42,371 bases of DNA from Bacteroidia bacterium (GCA_030529945.1 JAUMVX010000021.1:1-42371); one strand, 5' to 3'. Positions 23,782 to 32,403 are shown, counted from the first letter of the stretch. Notes: generated by a model from the letters alone, not told the origin. Numbers and translations are program-made.

Positions 23782-25088
23782 AGCCTTTTAAACTGCATCT
23801 GATCTATCCCCGCTGGGAGAAGCTCAAGGGACAGACTACTTTCAATCTTCCGCCTCACGGCCCCGTGGCTTTCGCCGCCACGCTGCCCGAGTGGGTGGAC
23901 GTGTTCTTCACTGACGAAAACGTCGAGGCGATCGACTTCGAGAAGGAATGCGACGGCGTTGCCATCTCGATGATGCTCAGCACCCAGGTCAAGCGGGGCT
24001 GGAAAATCGCCGAGGAGTTCCATAAGAGGGGCAAGCTCTGTATGGCCGGAGGCATATCCACTATGCTCCACGCCGAGGAGATGGTCGAGCATATGGACAG
24101 CGTCTTTCTGGGAGAATCCGAAGGCAGGATGGAGGCCGTGATGCAGGACTGGGTGAACGGCCGGCTGCAGAAGGTGTATAACTATATGGGCCGGCAGCCC
24201 GACATAAATCTCGTGGGGCCTTGCCGCAGAGACCTTTATAAGCGTGAGCTCTATAATCACAAGGGCGTGCAGATGGTGGACCTCTTCCACGCGAGCCGGG
24301 GCTGCCGCTTCAGCTGCTATCCCTGCGCGGTCTCGTATCTGGGCGGCCGCGTGTTCAGACCGCGCCCGATAGACAAGGTGGTGGAGGATATGGCCGGCAT
24401 CGACAACAACCGCCTCTTCATAGTGGACAACTCCCTGGCCCAGAACAAGCAGTGGGAGAAGGAACTCTTCACCGCCATAGCCCCTCTGAAAAAGAAATGG
24501 ATAAGCCATACCATAGAGGACGACCCGGAGGTGCTCGACCTCGCAGCGAAGGCCGGAGCCTGGTATGTGTATCAGGCCGTCTATGACACTTCCGACTATA
24601 TCAAGGAAAGGGTAAAGCGCTATCACGACTACGGCATAGGCGTGGAGGGGACCATCCTTCTGGGTCTGGACAACCAGACCGAGGATGACATCAAGCGGCT
24701 CATAGACTTCCTCGGGGAGATCGACCTCGACCTGGCGGAATTCACGGTGATGACCCCGTTCCCTCATACGAAGGGCTACGATGACCTCCTGCGTCAGGGC
24801 CGCATCTTCGACTTCGACTGGGACCATTACAATGCCGGCCAGGTGGTCTTCCACCCTAAGCATATGAGCGCCGAGCGGCTTCAGGAACTCTACGATTACG
24901 CCTGGAAGAGCTTCTACAGCGACGAGAGCCAGGAGCAGAAGATGTTCCGTCTCTTCTGTCAGGTGGCTATGCGCGAGATGGAGGACGGCACCTACCGTCC
25001 GCGTGACCGGAAGCTGGCGAACCGTTCCTTCGGCAAGGACGTGGTGAGAGTAATCAAAAAAACAGACAATACGCAGAACGCAATATGA
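23778..25088 (+). CDS. B12-binding-like radical SAM enzyme
   Basis: A 436-residue protein. The N-terminal ~150 residues look like the flavodoxin-like B12-binding domain (VDVFFTDENVEAIDF, GVAISMMLSTQ, MAGGIS), although the DxHxxG cobalt-ligand motif is not seen. The [4Fe-4S] site is Cys176-x3-Cys180-x2-Cys183 (GCRFSCYPC). Further on, VEGTILLGLDNQTEDDIKRL and FTVMTPFPHTKGYDDL are the usual strand motifs of the BchE/methylthiotransferase-like class. Such enzymes perform methylation, cyclisation or C-C bond chemistry. The substrate is unknown; a polyene head-group or chain modification is plausible from context. Confidence 0.87.
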   Translation: MKPFKLHLIYPRWEKLKGQTTFNLPPHGPVAFAATLPEWVDVFFTDENVEAIDFEKECDGVAISMMLSTQVKRGWKIAEEFHKRGKLCMAGGISTMLHAEEMVEHMDSVFLGESEGRMEAVMQDWVNGRLQKVYNYMGRQPDINLVGPCRRDLYKRELYNHKGVQMVDLFHASRGCRFSCYPCAVSYLGGRVFRPRPIDKVVEDMAGIDNNRLFIVDNSLAQNKQWEKELFTAIAPLKKKWISHTIEDDPEVLDLAAKAGAWYVYQAVYDTSDYIKERVKRYHDYGIGVEGTILLGLDNQTEDDIKRLIDFLGEIDLDLAEFTVMTPFPHTKGYDDLLRQGRIFDFDWDHYNAGQVVFHPKHMSAERLQELYDYAWKSFYSDESQEQKMFRLFCQVAMREMEDGTYRPRDRKLANRSFGKDVVRVIKKTDNTQNAI

Positions 25089-25447
25089 AAGTATCTCCTG
25101 ACTATTACGATGAGATATTCCCTTTCAAGGGACAGTGGGATATGCCTTCGAGCTGCGGACTGAAGGTCCGCCGCGCGGGCGGGAAGACTTTCGTCATAGT
25201 GACGGAACTCTATCAGGACAATCCCGGGACTTCCGTGACCTATGCCGGACGCAGCCTCGCGGAGCAGATATGCCAGGCCAAGGGGCTGGAGCTGAAAGAC
25301 ATATGTTTCGTGGAGTGTAATCCCTGCACGAACTCCAAGCTTTCTTTCTATGACGAGGAGTACTTCGAGGTGGATTTCGGCGCGGACCCTTCGCACAAAT
25401 ACCGCCAGCTTACGAGGGATGAAGTGAATGTGATGTTGGGAAGATAG
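25085..25447 (+). CDS. Small cysteine-containing protein of unknown function
   Basis: A 120-residue protein overlapping the radical SAM gene by 4 bp (ATGA). It has five cysteines (24, 63, 74, 78, 81). CFVECNPC (74-81) has the spacing Cx3Cx2C, the same spacing as in radical SAM enzymes, but the protein is far too short for that fold. The middle (GGKTFVIVTELYQDNPGTSV) is predicted beta/alpha. It has no signal peptide or membrane segment. The tight coupling suggests a partner of the radical SAM enzyme, for example an Fe-S or substrate-handling subunit; that is inference. I do not recognise a family. Confidence 0.7.
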   Translation: MKVSPDYYDEIFPFKGQWDMPSSCGLKVRRAGGKTFVIVTELYQDNPGTSVTYAGRSLAEQICQAKGLELKDICFVECNPCTNSKLSFYDEEYFEVDFGADPSHKYRQLTRDEVNVMLGR

Positions 25448-25459
25448 TTTGAGGGAGAG

Positions 25460-26416
25460 ATGATTTTTTTTCTGAGGGCTGCTTTTCTGGCGGCGGCGCT
25501 GCTGACGGCGCTTCACCTGAACGCGCAGCCGATAAGCATCTGGGGAGAAGGCAAAAGGCATCACGCCCGCCAGGCGATTCTCAGGCCCTACATCTGTCGG
25601 GGGTCCGACATTTCGGTCATAGTCTGCCCGGGAGGCAGCTATTACTGGCTGGACATTGACAACGAGGGCAAGCTGGTCGCCGAACGCCTGAACGAAAAAG
25701 GCATAAGCGCTTATGTGCTTTCGTACCGCGTGGGTGGCATCACTCCGTTCATCTTCCACAGGGGGCTGGTCTTCCGGGGGAAGAGACATCCGGATATGAT
25801 AGCCGACCTGCAGAGGGCCATAAGTCTGGTGCGCAGCGGGGCCGCGGGAGCGCCCGCTCCGGAAAAGCTGGGGGTGATGGGTTTCTCGGCGGGAGGACAT
25901 CTGGCGATGTGCTCGGCCTGCTTCTACGATACTGATTTTCCGCAGATGCAGACGGGGGAGCCTTCACGGGAGAGTCTGAAGCCGGATTTCGTCGCAGCGG
26001 TCTATCCCGTGGTCACGATGGAGGATCCGTATGCCCACCGCCGCTCCCGCCGGGGACTGCTCGGTGACATAAGGATGTACTCGGGAAAGATGAGGGATTC
26101 TCTCTCTCTGGAAAAGAAGGTCAGGGATGACAGCCCTCCGGTGTTCCTGCTGAACGCTGATGACGATCAGGTGGTGGATCCCCGAAATTCGGCCCTGCTG
26201 GATTCAGCCCTCACGGCCCGGGGAGTGCCGCACGAATACCTGCGCTTCGAAACCGGCGGACACGGTTTCGGCGCGGACGAGAGCAGGGGCAGCGCCCGGA
26301 CGCGCGGCTGGATGCAGCTGTTTGTGGACTGGCTCGGGAGGCTTTTCCCGGAGCTTCCGTCCGGCAGCGGGATAAAAGAAAACGATTGGACGGCTGAAAG
26401 CCGGCCGAAGAGATAA
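25460..26416 (+). CDS. Exported alpha/beta-hydrolase (acetyl-esterase-like)
   Basis: A 318-residue protein with a signal peptide (FLRAAFLAAALLTALHLNAQ). It carries the esterase core: VIVCPGGSYYWL (oxyanion region), AYVLSYRVGG, the nucleophile Ser143 in GFSAGG, the acid in NADDDQVVDP and the His in GGHGFG. This is the pattern of the xylan-esterase/BD-FAE family of lipases and carboxylesterases. Sitting in the operon between the small Cys protein and the adenylating enzyme, it may deacylate or remodel the exported product in the periplasm; a general carbohydrate-esterase role is the alternative. Confidence 0.85.
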   Translation: MIFFLRAAFLAAALLTALHLNAQPISIWGEGKRHHARQAILRPYICRGSDISVIVCPGGSYYWLDIDNEGKLVAERLNEKGISAYVLSYRVGGITPFIFHRGLVFRGKRHPDMIADLQRAISLVRSGAAGAPAPEKLGVMGFSAGGHLAMCSACFYDTDFPQMQTGEPSRESLKPDFVAAVYPVVTMEDPYAHRRSRRGLLGDIRMYSGKMRDSLSLEKKVRDDSPPVFLLNADDDQVVDPRNSALLDSALTARGVPHEYLRFETGGHGFGADESRGSARTRGWMQLFVDWLGRLFPELPSGSGIKENDWTAESRPKR

Positions 26417-27714
26417 TGACTATGGATATTGAATTCAAGACGCCCGAAGAGATCAAGGCGTATCAGGAGGAGCTGCTGCACAAGGCTCTGGAGTATCTGA
26501 ACGGGAACTCGCGCTACTACAGGCGGATGTTCTCCGAACACGGCATCGACATCGGAGAGATAAGGCATCTGGAGGACCTCGAGCGCATCCCGTTCACGGA
26601 GAAGAAGGATCTTCAGATCTACAATGACGATTTCTGCTGTGTGCCGCGGAGCAAGATAATCGACTATATCACCACCTCGGGGACCCTCGGCGAGCCGGTG
26701 CTTTTCGGCTGCACCGACGCGGATCTGGAGCGTCTGGCCTATAACGAGGCGAAGTCTTTCCGCTGCGCGGGACTGGACGAGAACAGCGTGCTCCAGCTGA
26801 TGACCACCATAGACAAGCGCTTTATGGCGGGACTTGCTTACTTCCTGGGCCTCAGGAAGATGGGGGCGGGGGTCATCCGCGTGGGGAACGGCATCCCCGA
26901 GCTTCAGTGGGACACGGTGCGCCGCTTCCGTCCGGACGCCATAATGTGCGTGCCTTCGTTCATCCTGAAGCTCATCGAATATGCCGAGGCGCACGGTATC
27001 GACTACCGGAACAGCAGCATAAAGAAAATCATCGGCATAGGCGAAGGCCTGCGCGAACAGGACTTCAGCCTGAATCTGCTCGGCCGCCGCATCCACGAGA
27101 AATGGCCCGAGGTGCAGCTCTATGCCACATATTCCTCCACCGAGATGGGCGCGACCTTCAGCGAGTGCGAATGCGGTTGCGGCGGGCACGTGCATCCCGA
27201 GCTCATCATCGTGGAGATTATCGGCGAGGACGGACGTCCTGTTCCGGACGGGGAGCCGGGCGAAGTGGTCGTCACCACTCTCGGCGTGGAAGCTATGCCT
27301 CTGCTGCGCTTCCGCACGGGGGACATCAGCGTGAAGCATACGCAGCAGTGCGCCTGCGGACGCCGGTCCTACCGCCTTTCGCCGCTTCTGGGTCGCAAGA
27401 ACAATATGATAAAGCTGAAGGGCACGACCCTCTATCCGCCGGCCATAAACGATGTTCTGGACAACACCGAGTACATCGACAACTACGTCGTCATAGTCCG
27501 GAACTCCGATGCGGGCACGGACGATGTCCTGGTGAAGGCCGGGCTGAAATATGACCCGGGCTTCGACGTGGTGAAGGAACTCAAGGACCGTTTCCGCTCC
27601 CGCATCCGCGTGGCCCCTGCGGTGGAGATATGCCCTGTCGCAGAGATTGCCGCCATAAACTTCCCGGCGAAGAGCCGCAAGCCTGTCAAGTTCATCGACG
27701 AAAGAAAGAAATAA
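26416..27714 (+). CDS. PaaK/CapK-like acyl-adenylating ligase
   Basis: A 432-residue member of the phenylacetate-CoA ligase-like branch of adenylate-forming enzymes. Seen are the phosphate loop TTSGTLGEP, the ATSSTEMG-like YSSTEMGATF, a cysteine cluster (ECECGCGG, then CACGRR) that would bind zinc, RTGDIS and the C-terminal KGTTLYPPAI. It should activate an aromatic or other carboxylic acid as an acyl-AMP and pass it to CoA or an ACP. It is the best candidate in this operon for loading the starter unit. The stop of the esterase gene overlaps its start (TAATG); an ATG at 26422 is an alternative start. Confidence 0.87.
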   Translation: MTMDIEFKTPEEIKAYQEELLHKALEYLNGNSRYYRRMFSEHGIDIGEIRHLEDLERIPFTEKKDLQIYNDDFCCVPRSKIIDYITTSGTLGEPVLFGCTDADLERLAYNEAKSFRCAGLDENSVLQLMTTIDKRFMAGLAYFLGLRKMGAGVIRVGNGIPELQWDTVRRFRPDAIMCVPSFILKLIEYAEAHGIDYRNSSIKKIIGIGEGLREQDFSLNLLGRRIHEKWPEVQLYATYSSTEMGATFSECECGCGGHVHPELIIVEIIGEDGRPVPDGEPGEVVVTTLGVEAMPLLRFRTGDISVKHTQQCACGRRSYRLSPLLGRKNNMIKLKGTTLYPPAINDVLDNTEYIDNYVVIVRNSDAGTDDVLVKAGLKYDPGFDVVKELKDRFRSRIRVAPAVEICPVAEIAAINFPAKSRKPVKFIDERKK

Positions 27715-27715
27715 T

Positions 27716-28855
27716 ATGGATACCGCACGTTTCGAGTCAATGCGTCCCTACCGTGACGACGAGGTGCCCGCCGCTATGGCGCGCATCGCCGCCCATCCCT
27801 CATTCACTATGCTCTCTTCCTACCTTTTTCCGGGCACTCCGGTGGAGGAGGTCAGGGCCCTGCTGCTGTCCTTCCGCAGCATAGCCGATTTCCAGGTGGG
27901 GGTTATGAAGGCGTTCAACGAGCAGGTCATAGCCCGGAGTACGACCGAGTTCACTTTCGGCGGAGCCGAGAAGATCGACCCGGACAAGCGCTATCTCTTC
28001 GTGAGCAACCATCGCGACATCGTGCTGGATTCCAGCCTGATGCAGTACGCTCTCTATCTCAGCGGCCTCGACACCACCGAAATCACCTTCGGCGCGAATC
28101 TGATGCAGGGACAGCTCATCATCGACATCGGCAAGAGCAACAAGATGTTCCGCGTCGAGCGGGCGGGCGTCACCCCGCGCGATTTCTACAACAGCTCCCT
28201 CCTCCTGTCCGAGTACCTCCGCCATACCATTCGGGAGAAGCGGCAGTCCGTCTGGATAGCCCAGCGCAACGGGCGGACCAAGGACGGCATAGACCGCACC
28301 GACCAGGGCATAGTGAAGATGTTCGGTATGAGCGGCGGCGGCGACCGCGTCGCGGCGCTCTCGGAGCTGAACATCATACCGGTGAGCGTGTCCTACGAAT
28401 GGGAGCCTTGCGATGAACTGAAGGCTCTGGAACTCTACGTGACAAGCAGCGGCGGCAGCTACATCAAGAAACCCGGCGAGGACCTGAACAGCATCCTGAC
28501 CGGCCTGATGCAGCCGAAGGGCCGCGTGCACATCGAGTTCTGCGATCCCGTGACCGAAGAGGACCTGAGAGCCTTCGACGATGTGCCTAACGTGCAGTTC
28601 CACAGGAAAGTGGCGAATCTTCTCGACCGCCGCATCTGCGCGGCGGTCAATCTCTACCCGAACAATTACATCGCGCACGACCTGCGTTACGGCCAGAGAG
28701 CCTTCGAGGACAGGTACAGCGATGAGCAGCTGCTACGCTTCGACGAGCGCCTCGAATCCCTGAACAAGTATCAGGACGCAGACTCGGAGCGGCTGAAGGA
28801 CATCTTCCTCAGCATATACTCGAATCCTATAGCCGTTCCCGTGACGGAGCAGTGA
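27716..28855 (+). CDS. PlsC-like acyltransferase
   Basis: A 379-residue acyltransferase starting 1 bp after the ligase stop. The substrate block is FVSNHRDIVLDSSL (an NHRD/HxxxxxD variant of the usual NHxxxxD), followed by the later blocks GANLMQGQLIIDIGKSNKMF and WIAQRNGRTKDG. It is of the glycerol-3-phosphate/1-acylglycerol-3-phosphate acyltransferase type common in Bacteroidota. It may act in general phospholipid synthesis or attach the polyene to a glycerol lipid; the position as last gene of the tight block favours the second view weakly. It is the third acyltransferase module of the operon. Confidence 0.85.
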   Translation: MDTARFESMRPYRDDEVPAAMARIAAHPSFTMLSSYLFPGTPVEEVRALLLSFRSIADFQVGVMKAFNEQVIARSTTEFTFGGAEKIDPDKRYLFVSNHRDIVLDSSLMQYALYLSGLDTTEITFGANLMQGQLIIDIGKSNKMFRVERAGVTPRDFYNSSLLLSEYLRHTIREKRQSVWIAQRNGRTKDGIDRTDQGIVKMFGMSGGGDRVAALSELNIIPVSVSYEWEPCDELKALELYVTSSGGSYIKKPGEDLNSILTGLMQPKGRVHIEFCDPVTEEDLRAFDDVPNVQFHRKVANLLDRRICAAVNLYPNNYIAHDLRYGQRAFEDRYSDEQLLRFDERLESLNKYQDADSERLKDIFLSIYSNPIAVPVTEQ

Positions 28856-28873
28856 TTCTTAAAAAAAAACAGA

Positions 28874-29455
28874 ATGGATTTCTGGGAGATATTCACCCTC
28901 GTCACCGGGCTGATTTATATCGTGTTCGAAATCCGTCAGAGCCGATGGATGTGGGCCGTGGGCGTGCTGACCGGAGGTGCGGCCGTCGTAGTCTTCGCCC
29001 GGGAAGCGCTCTGGGCGTCGATGGGACTGAATGTCTATTACGTGCTCATTTCCTTCTGGGGCCTCTACGCCTGGGCGAGGGATGAAAAGAAATTGGCCGC
29101 CGCGCAGGCGGCTGATGACGCTCTGCATCTGCGTCCGCTCACTCTCCGCATCCTGCTTCTGAGCGCGTTTCTGCTCGTGGCGGGCACTGCGGCCCTCGTG
29201 CTGCTGCTGCGCGCTCTCTCGGACCCGATGCCGGCTCCGGATGCTTGCGTGGCCGTGCTCAGCGCCATAGCCACTTGGTGGCTGTCGCGTTCGCACATCG
29301 GCCAATGGTGGCTCTGGATCGCCGCCGATCTCTGCTCCACGCTGCTCTGTGCGGGGCAGGGACTGTATGGGATGACGGCTCTCTACGCCTTCTACACTCT
29401 GTCTGCAGTCGTAGGTTATCTGCACTGGCGGCGGCACGGGGTGTACGTGGGGTGA
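28874..29455 (+). CDS. pnuC: Nicotinamide riboside/mononucleotide transporter (PnuC)
   Basis: A 193-residue membrane protein with about seven helices and the PnuC hallmarks IVFEIRQSRWMWAVGV, VYYVLISFWGLYAW and WLSRSHIGQWWLWIAADL. It imports a nicotinamide riboside-type vitamin for NAD synthesis by facilitated diffusion. The start at 28874 follows the acyltransferase by 18 bp without a visible terminator, so it could be read through from the biosynthetic operon, though its role is unrelated. Confidence 0.92.
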   Translation: MDFWEIFTLVTGLIYIVFEIRQSRWMWAVGVLTGGAAVVVFAREALWASMGLNVYYVLISFWGLYAWARDEKKLAAAQAADDALHLRPLTLRILLLSAFLLVAGTAALVLLLRALSDPMPAPDACVAVLSAIATWWLSRSHIGQWWLWIAADLCSTLLCAGQGLYGMTALYAFYTLSAVVGYLHWRRHGVYVG

Positions 29456-29497
29456 TATTTTTTTGCACCTCATAATCCGAGCTACTGAAAAAATGGA

Positions 29498-29505
29498 TAT
29501 ATTTG
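29498..29505 (+). promoter_or_regulatory. Candidate -7 element upstream of the kinase gene
   Basis: TATATTTG matches TAnnTTTG, 20 bp before the ATG at 29526. No clear TTG/TTTG element lies at the usual 19-20 bp distance upstream, so support is partial. Confidence 0.45.
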
Positions 29506-29525
29506 CACGCTAAAATTAATACAAA

Positions 29526-30392
29526 ATGATCATCATCGTCGACAGCGGCGCCACCAAAACCGACTGGTGCTCCGTATCTGAATCAGGTAAAGTATCGAAC
29601 GTCAAGACTGCGGGGATGAATTTCGCGGTTATGCCCGCCGAGGCCATAAGCGAAATCGTCAACGAGGCCACCTCAGAGCTGAATCCCGGAAATGAAGAAG
29701 TTACGCAGGTGCATTTCTATGCCGCCGGGCTTATCGTGCGTCCCGGAGAAAGCGTTCCCGTGTCAGCCGCGACGCTGCACGGAACCCTTGCCGGCGTCTT
29801 CCCGAAGGCCGGTATGGAGTACGCCTCCGACCTTCTGGCGGCCGCCCGCGCCGTCTGCGGACACAAGAGCGGCATAGCCGCCATCCTCGGCACAGGCTCG
29901 AACAGCTGTTTTTTCGACGGAGTGAACGTGGTGAAGAATGTCCGTTCCGCAGGCTTCATCCTCGGAGACGAGGGCGGAGGAGCCTGCCTCGGAAAGCTAT
30001 TTATGGCGGATTTCCTGAAGGGGCTGGTCCCCGAGCCGGTGTCCTCCGAATTCGCCTCCGACTTTACCGTGGACTATATGACCGTCGTCCGGAATGTATA
30101 TAAGAGCGACGCCCCTTCGAAATATCTCGGCAGCTTCGCCCCGTGGATTCTCGAAAGATATGACAGCTGCGGGTATGTCCGCGACCTGGTGGACGCGAAC
30201 TTCCGCAATTTCATCGAAAGGGCCCTCAAGCAGTACGACATAGCGCAGTACCCGGTCGGTATCGTGGGCGGCTTCGGCTATCATAATCAGAAGGCTTTGC
30301 GCAAGGTGGCGTCGGAGTACGGCATCCGTTTCTCCGAGATCATAGCCGCTCCGGTAGATGGACTCGTGAAATATCATAAAGGCGAAATATAA
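29526..30392 (+). CDS. BadF/BadG-type sugar kinase, probable N-acetylmuramate kinase (MurK)
   Basis: A 288-residue ASKHA-fold kinase: DSGATKTDW (phosphate 1, Asp6), AAILGTGSNSCFF (phosphate 2), DEGGGACLGKLF and IVGGFGYHNQKAL (adenosine). The family includes N-acetylglucosamine kinases and MurK. The overlap with murQ (TAATG) argues for MurK, which phosphorylates N-acetylmuramic acid to the 6-phosphate that MurQ needs. That would allow recycling of cell-wall sugars without a PTS, as described for some Bacteroidota and clostridia. Confidence 0.85.
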   Translation: MIIIVDSGATKTDWCSVSESGKVSNVKTAGMNFAVMPAEAISEIVNEATSELNPGNEEVTQVHFYAAGLIVRPGESVPVSAATLHGTLAGVFPKAGMEYASDLLAAARAVCGHKSGIAAILGTGSNSCFFDGVNVVKNVRSAGFILGDEGGGACLGKLFMADFLKGLVPEPVSSEFASDFTVDYMTVVRNVYKSDAPSKYLGSFAPWILERYDSCGYVRDLVDANFRNFIERALKQYDIAQYPVGIVGGFGYHNQKALRKVASEYGIRFSEIIAAPVDGLVKYHKGEI

Positions 30393-31204
30393 TGAGAACG
30401 ACCGAACAATCCTCGCATTACGATAATCTGGACAAGATGAGCGTCGGAGAGATCCTCCGGGGCATCAACTCCGAAGACAAATGTGTTCCTGCAGCGGTGG
30501 AGAAGGCCATCCCGCAGATAGAGAAGCTCGTGGAGGGCATAGTCCCGAGGGCGGAGAAAGGCGGAAGGGTATTCTACCTCGGAGCCGGCACGAGCGGAAG
30601 GCTCGGCATAGTGGACGCTTCCGAGATTCTGCCCACATACGGCTGCGGAGACGTCTTCGTAGGTATGATGGCCGGCGGCGACGGAGCCATACGCACTGCC
30701 GTGGAAGGTGCCGAGGATGAGCCGGAAGGCGGATGGAACGACCTGCAGCCCTATCACCCGGGCATAAATGATACCGTGGTCGGCATAGCCGCTTCCGGTA
30801 CTACTCCCTATGTCATCGGAGCCCTGAAAGAGGCGCGTTCCCGGGGGATGCTCACAGGATGCATCACCTGCAACGAGGGCAGCCCCGTAGCCGCAGCCTG
30901 CGAGTGTCCGATAGAGGTGGTGGTCGGTCCGGAATTCGTGACCGGAAGCACCAGGATGAAGGCGGGAACCGCCCAGAAGCTCGTGTTGAATATGATATCC
31001 ACCTCCGTGATGATCCGTCTGGGCCACGTGAAAGGCAACAAGATGCTCGATATGCAGCTGACCAACATCAAGCTCGTGGACCGGGGAACCAGAATGATAA
31101 TGTCCGAAACCGGCATCACCGACTACGGCCGCGCCAAGGAGCTTCTCCTGCGTTACGGCCACGTCCGTGAGGCTGTGGACGCTTTCAAGTCCGGCAAGGA
31201 GTAA
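30392..31204 (+). CDS. murQ: N-acetylmuramic acid 6-phosphate etherase
   Basis: A 270-residue SIS-domain protein with the signature GAGTSGRLGIVDASEILPTYG-like block starting near residue 67, GIAASGTTPYVIGAL and EFVTGSTRMKAGTAQKLV. It cleaves the lactyl ether of MurNAc-6-phosphate to GlcNAc-6-phosphate and lactate, the step after the kinase gene just upstream. It is about 25 residues shorter than the E. coli enzyme, mainly at the C-terminus, where the helical CUE-like tail is reduced. TAATG overlaps on both sides suggest coupled translation with the kinase and recR. Confidence 0.94.
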   Translation: MRTTEQSSHYDNLDKMSVGEILRGINSEDKCVPAAVEKAIPQIEKLVEGIVPRAEKGGRVFYLGAGTSGRLGIVDASEILPTYGCGDVFVGMMAGGDGAIRTAVEGAEDEPEGGWNDLQPYHPGINDTVVGIAASGTTPYVIGALKEARSRGMLTGCITCNEGSPVAAACECPIEVVVGPEFVTGSTRMKAGTAQKLVLNMISTSVMIRLGHVKGNKMLDMQLTNIKLVDRGTRMIMSETGITDYGRAKELLLRYGHVREAVDAFKSGKE

Positions 31205-31827
31205 TGAAACAGCAGTATCCTTCCCGCCTGCTCTCGGATGCCGTCGAGGCCATCTCCTCCCTCCCGGGGGTGGGGGAGAGGAGCGCTCTGCGCCTTGCCC
31301 TGCACCTTCTGTCGCAGCCGAAGGAGAATGTCCACCATTTCGCGGACGCCATCCGCAAGCTTTCCGACGAAGCCCTCTACTGCAGCGACTGCCGGATGAT
31401 TTCAGACGGGGAGCGCTGCGCCATCTGCTCCGACGCCTCCCGCGACCATCGCACGATCTGCGTGGTGGAAAGCGTGCGCGACGTTATGAGCATAGAGGCC
31501 ACCGGCCAATACCGTGGCGTATATCACGTTCTGGGCGGGATCATTTCGCCGATTGGCGGCGTGGGGCCGTCAGAACTCACCATAAAGGAACTCGTCGGCA
31601 GGCTATCCGCACTCGAGTCCGGGGAGAACCAGGCCGAGCTGATACTTGCGCTCAGCGGAGATGTCGAGGGGGAGACCACATCCTTCTACATCTACCGTCA
31701 GGTCTGCGGTCTCGGCGTGAAGGTCACTACGCTCGCGCGGGGACTCGGCTTCGGGGCCGACCTGGAATACGCCGACTCCCTCACGCTGGGCCGCTCGCTG
31801 CTTAACAGGCAGATATTCAAACCTTAG
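31204..31827 (+). CDS. recR: Recombination mediator RecR
   Basis: A 207-residue protein of standard length. It has the N-terminal helix-hairpin-helix (LPGVGERSALRLALHLL), the four-Cys zinc finger YCSDCRMISDGERCAICSD, and the Toprim domain (ICVVESVRDVMSIE, LGGIISPIGGVGP, LILALSGDVEGETT). It loads RecA in the RecFOR pathway at gaps and stalled forks. Its start overlaps the murQ stop, an unrelated but probably conserved operon partner. Confidence 0.97.
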   Translation: MKQQYPSRLLSDAVEAISSLPGVGERSALRLALHLLSQPKENVHHFADAIRKLSDEALYCSDCRMISDGERCAICSDASRDHRTICVVESVRDVMSIEATGQYRGVYHVLGGIISPIGGVGPSELTIKELVGRLSALESGENQAELILALSGDVEGETTSFYIYRQVCGLGVKVTTLARGLGFGADLEYADSLTLGRSLLNRQIFKP

Positions 31828-31848
31828 TGATTCCTGAAGTATAACATT

Positions 31849-32403
31849 ATGACATTTGCCGAAGTCCTTCTGGCCCTCGTTCTGGCGCTTTCCCTCTGCG
31901 CGGACTGCTTCGCAGTCTGCGTCTGTTCCAGCGTGACCCTCGACAAGGTGGAGTGGAGAAGCGTCTCGCCCATAGCGCTCGTGTTCGGTTTCGTGCAGGC
32001 GGGCCTTCTGCTCGCGGGCTACCTTTTCGGAGACCTCTTCGTCGGTTATGTGGAGAAGGCGGCGCACTGGATCGGCTTCCTGCTTCTGCTCTATGTGGGC
32101 GGCTCGATGATTATCGAGTCCTTCCGGAAGCAGTGCGAGGTCAGAAACCTGAACGGGCTGACGGCGGTGGTCATCGGAGCGGTCGCGACCAGCATCGATG
32201 CCCTCGCAGTGGGCATTTCCCTCTCGATGGGTCAGCTGGAGACTCACGATATCATACTGGATACCGCCGCAGTGTTTCTTGTCACCTTCCTTTCCGTCGT
32301 CACCGGTATGTTCTTCGGGCACAGGCTCGGCAAGACCGCGGAATTCGCCGGAGGCGCGGTTCTGATTCTGATAGGCTTGAATATTCTTCTGGGAATCGTG
32401 TAG
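31849..32403 (+). CDS. mntP: Manganese efflux pump MntP
   Basis: A 184-residue protein with six hydrophobic segments. It has the pair of duplicated motifs ALSLCADCFAVCVC and VATSIDALAVGISLSMG, each with the conserved Asp of the MntP (YebN) family. It exports Mn2+ across the inner membrane. The 21 bp between recR and this gene leave no room for a Mn riboswitch, so the regulation must lie upstream or be post-transcriptional. Confidence 0.92.
   Translation: MTFAEVLLALVLALSLCADCFAVCVCSSVTLDKVEWRSVSPIALVFGFVQAGLLLAGYLFGDLFVGYVEKAAHWIGFLLLLYVGGSMIIESFRKQCEVRNLNGLTAVVIGAVATSIDALAVGISLSMGQLETHDIILDTAAVFLVTFLSVVTGMFFGHRLGKTAEFAGGAVLILIGLNILLGIV

Noticed and set aside
6612-28855. Classical flexirubin (dialkylresorcinol) cluster
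   Set aside because: DarA and DarB, which build the resorcinol, and the ammonia-lyase are not present within the window.
29400-29470. Terminator at the end of pnuC
   Set aside because: A T-run follows the stop, but the only stem (CACG/CGTG inside the coding end) is too short.
31828-31848. Mn-sensing (yybP-ykoY) riboswitch upstream of mntP
   Set aside because: Only 21 bp separate recR and mntP, too short for this RNA.
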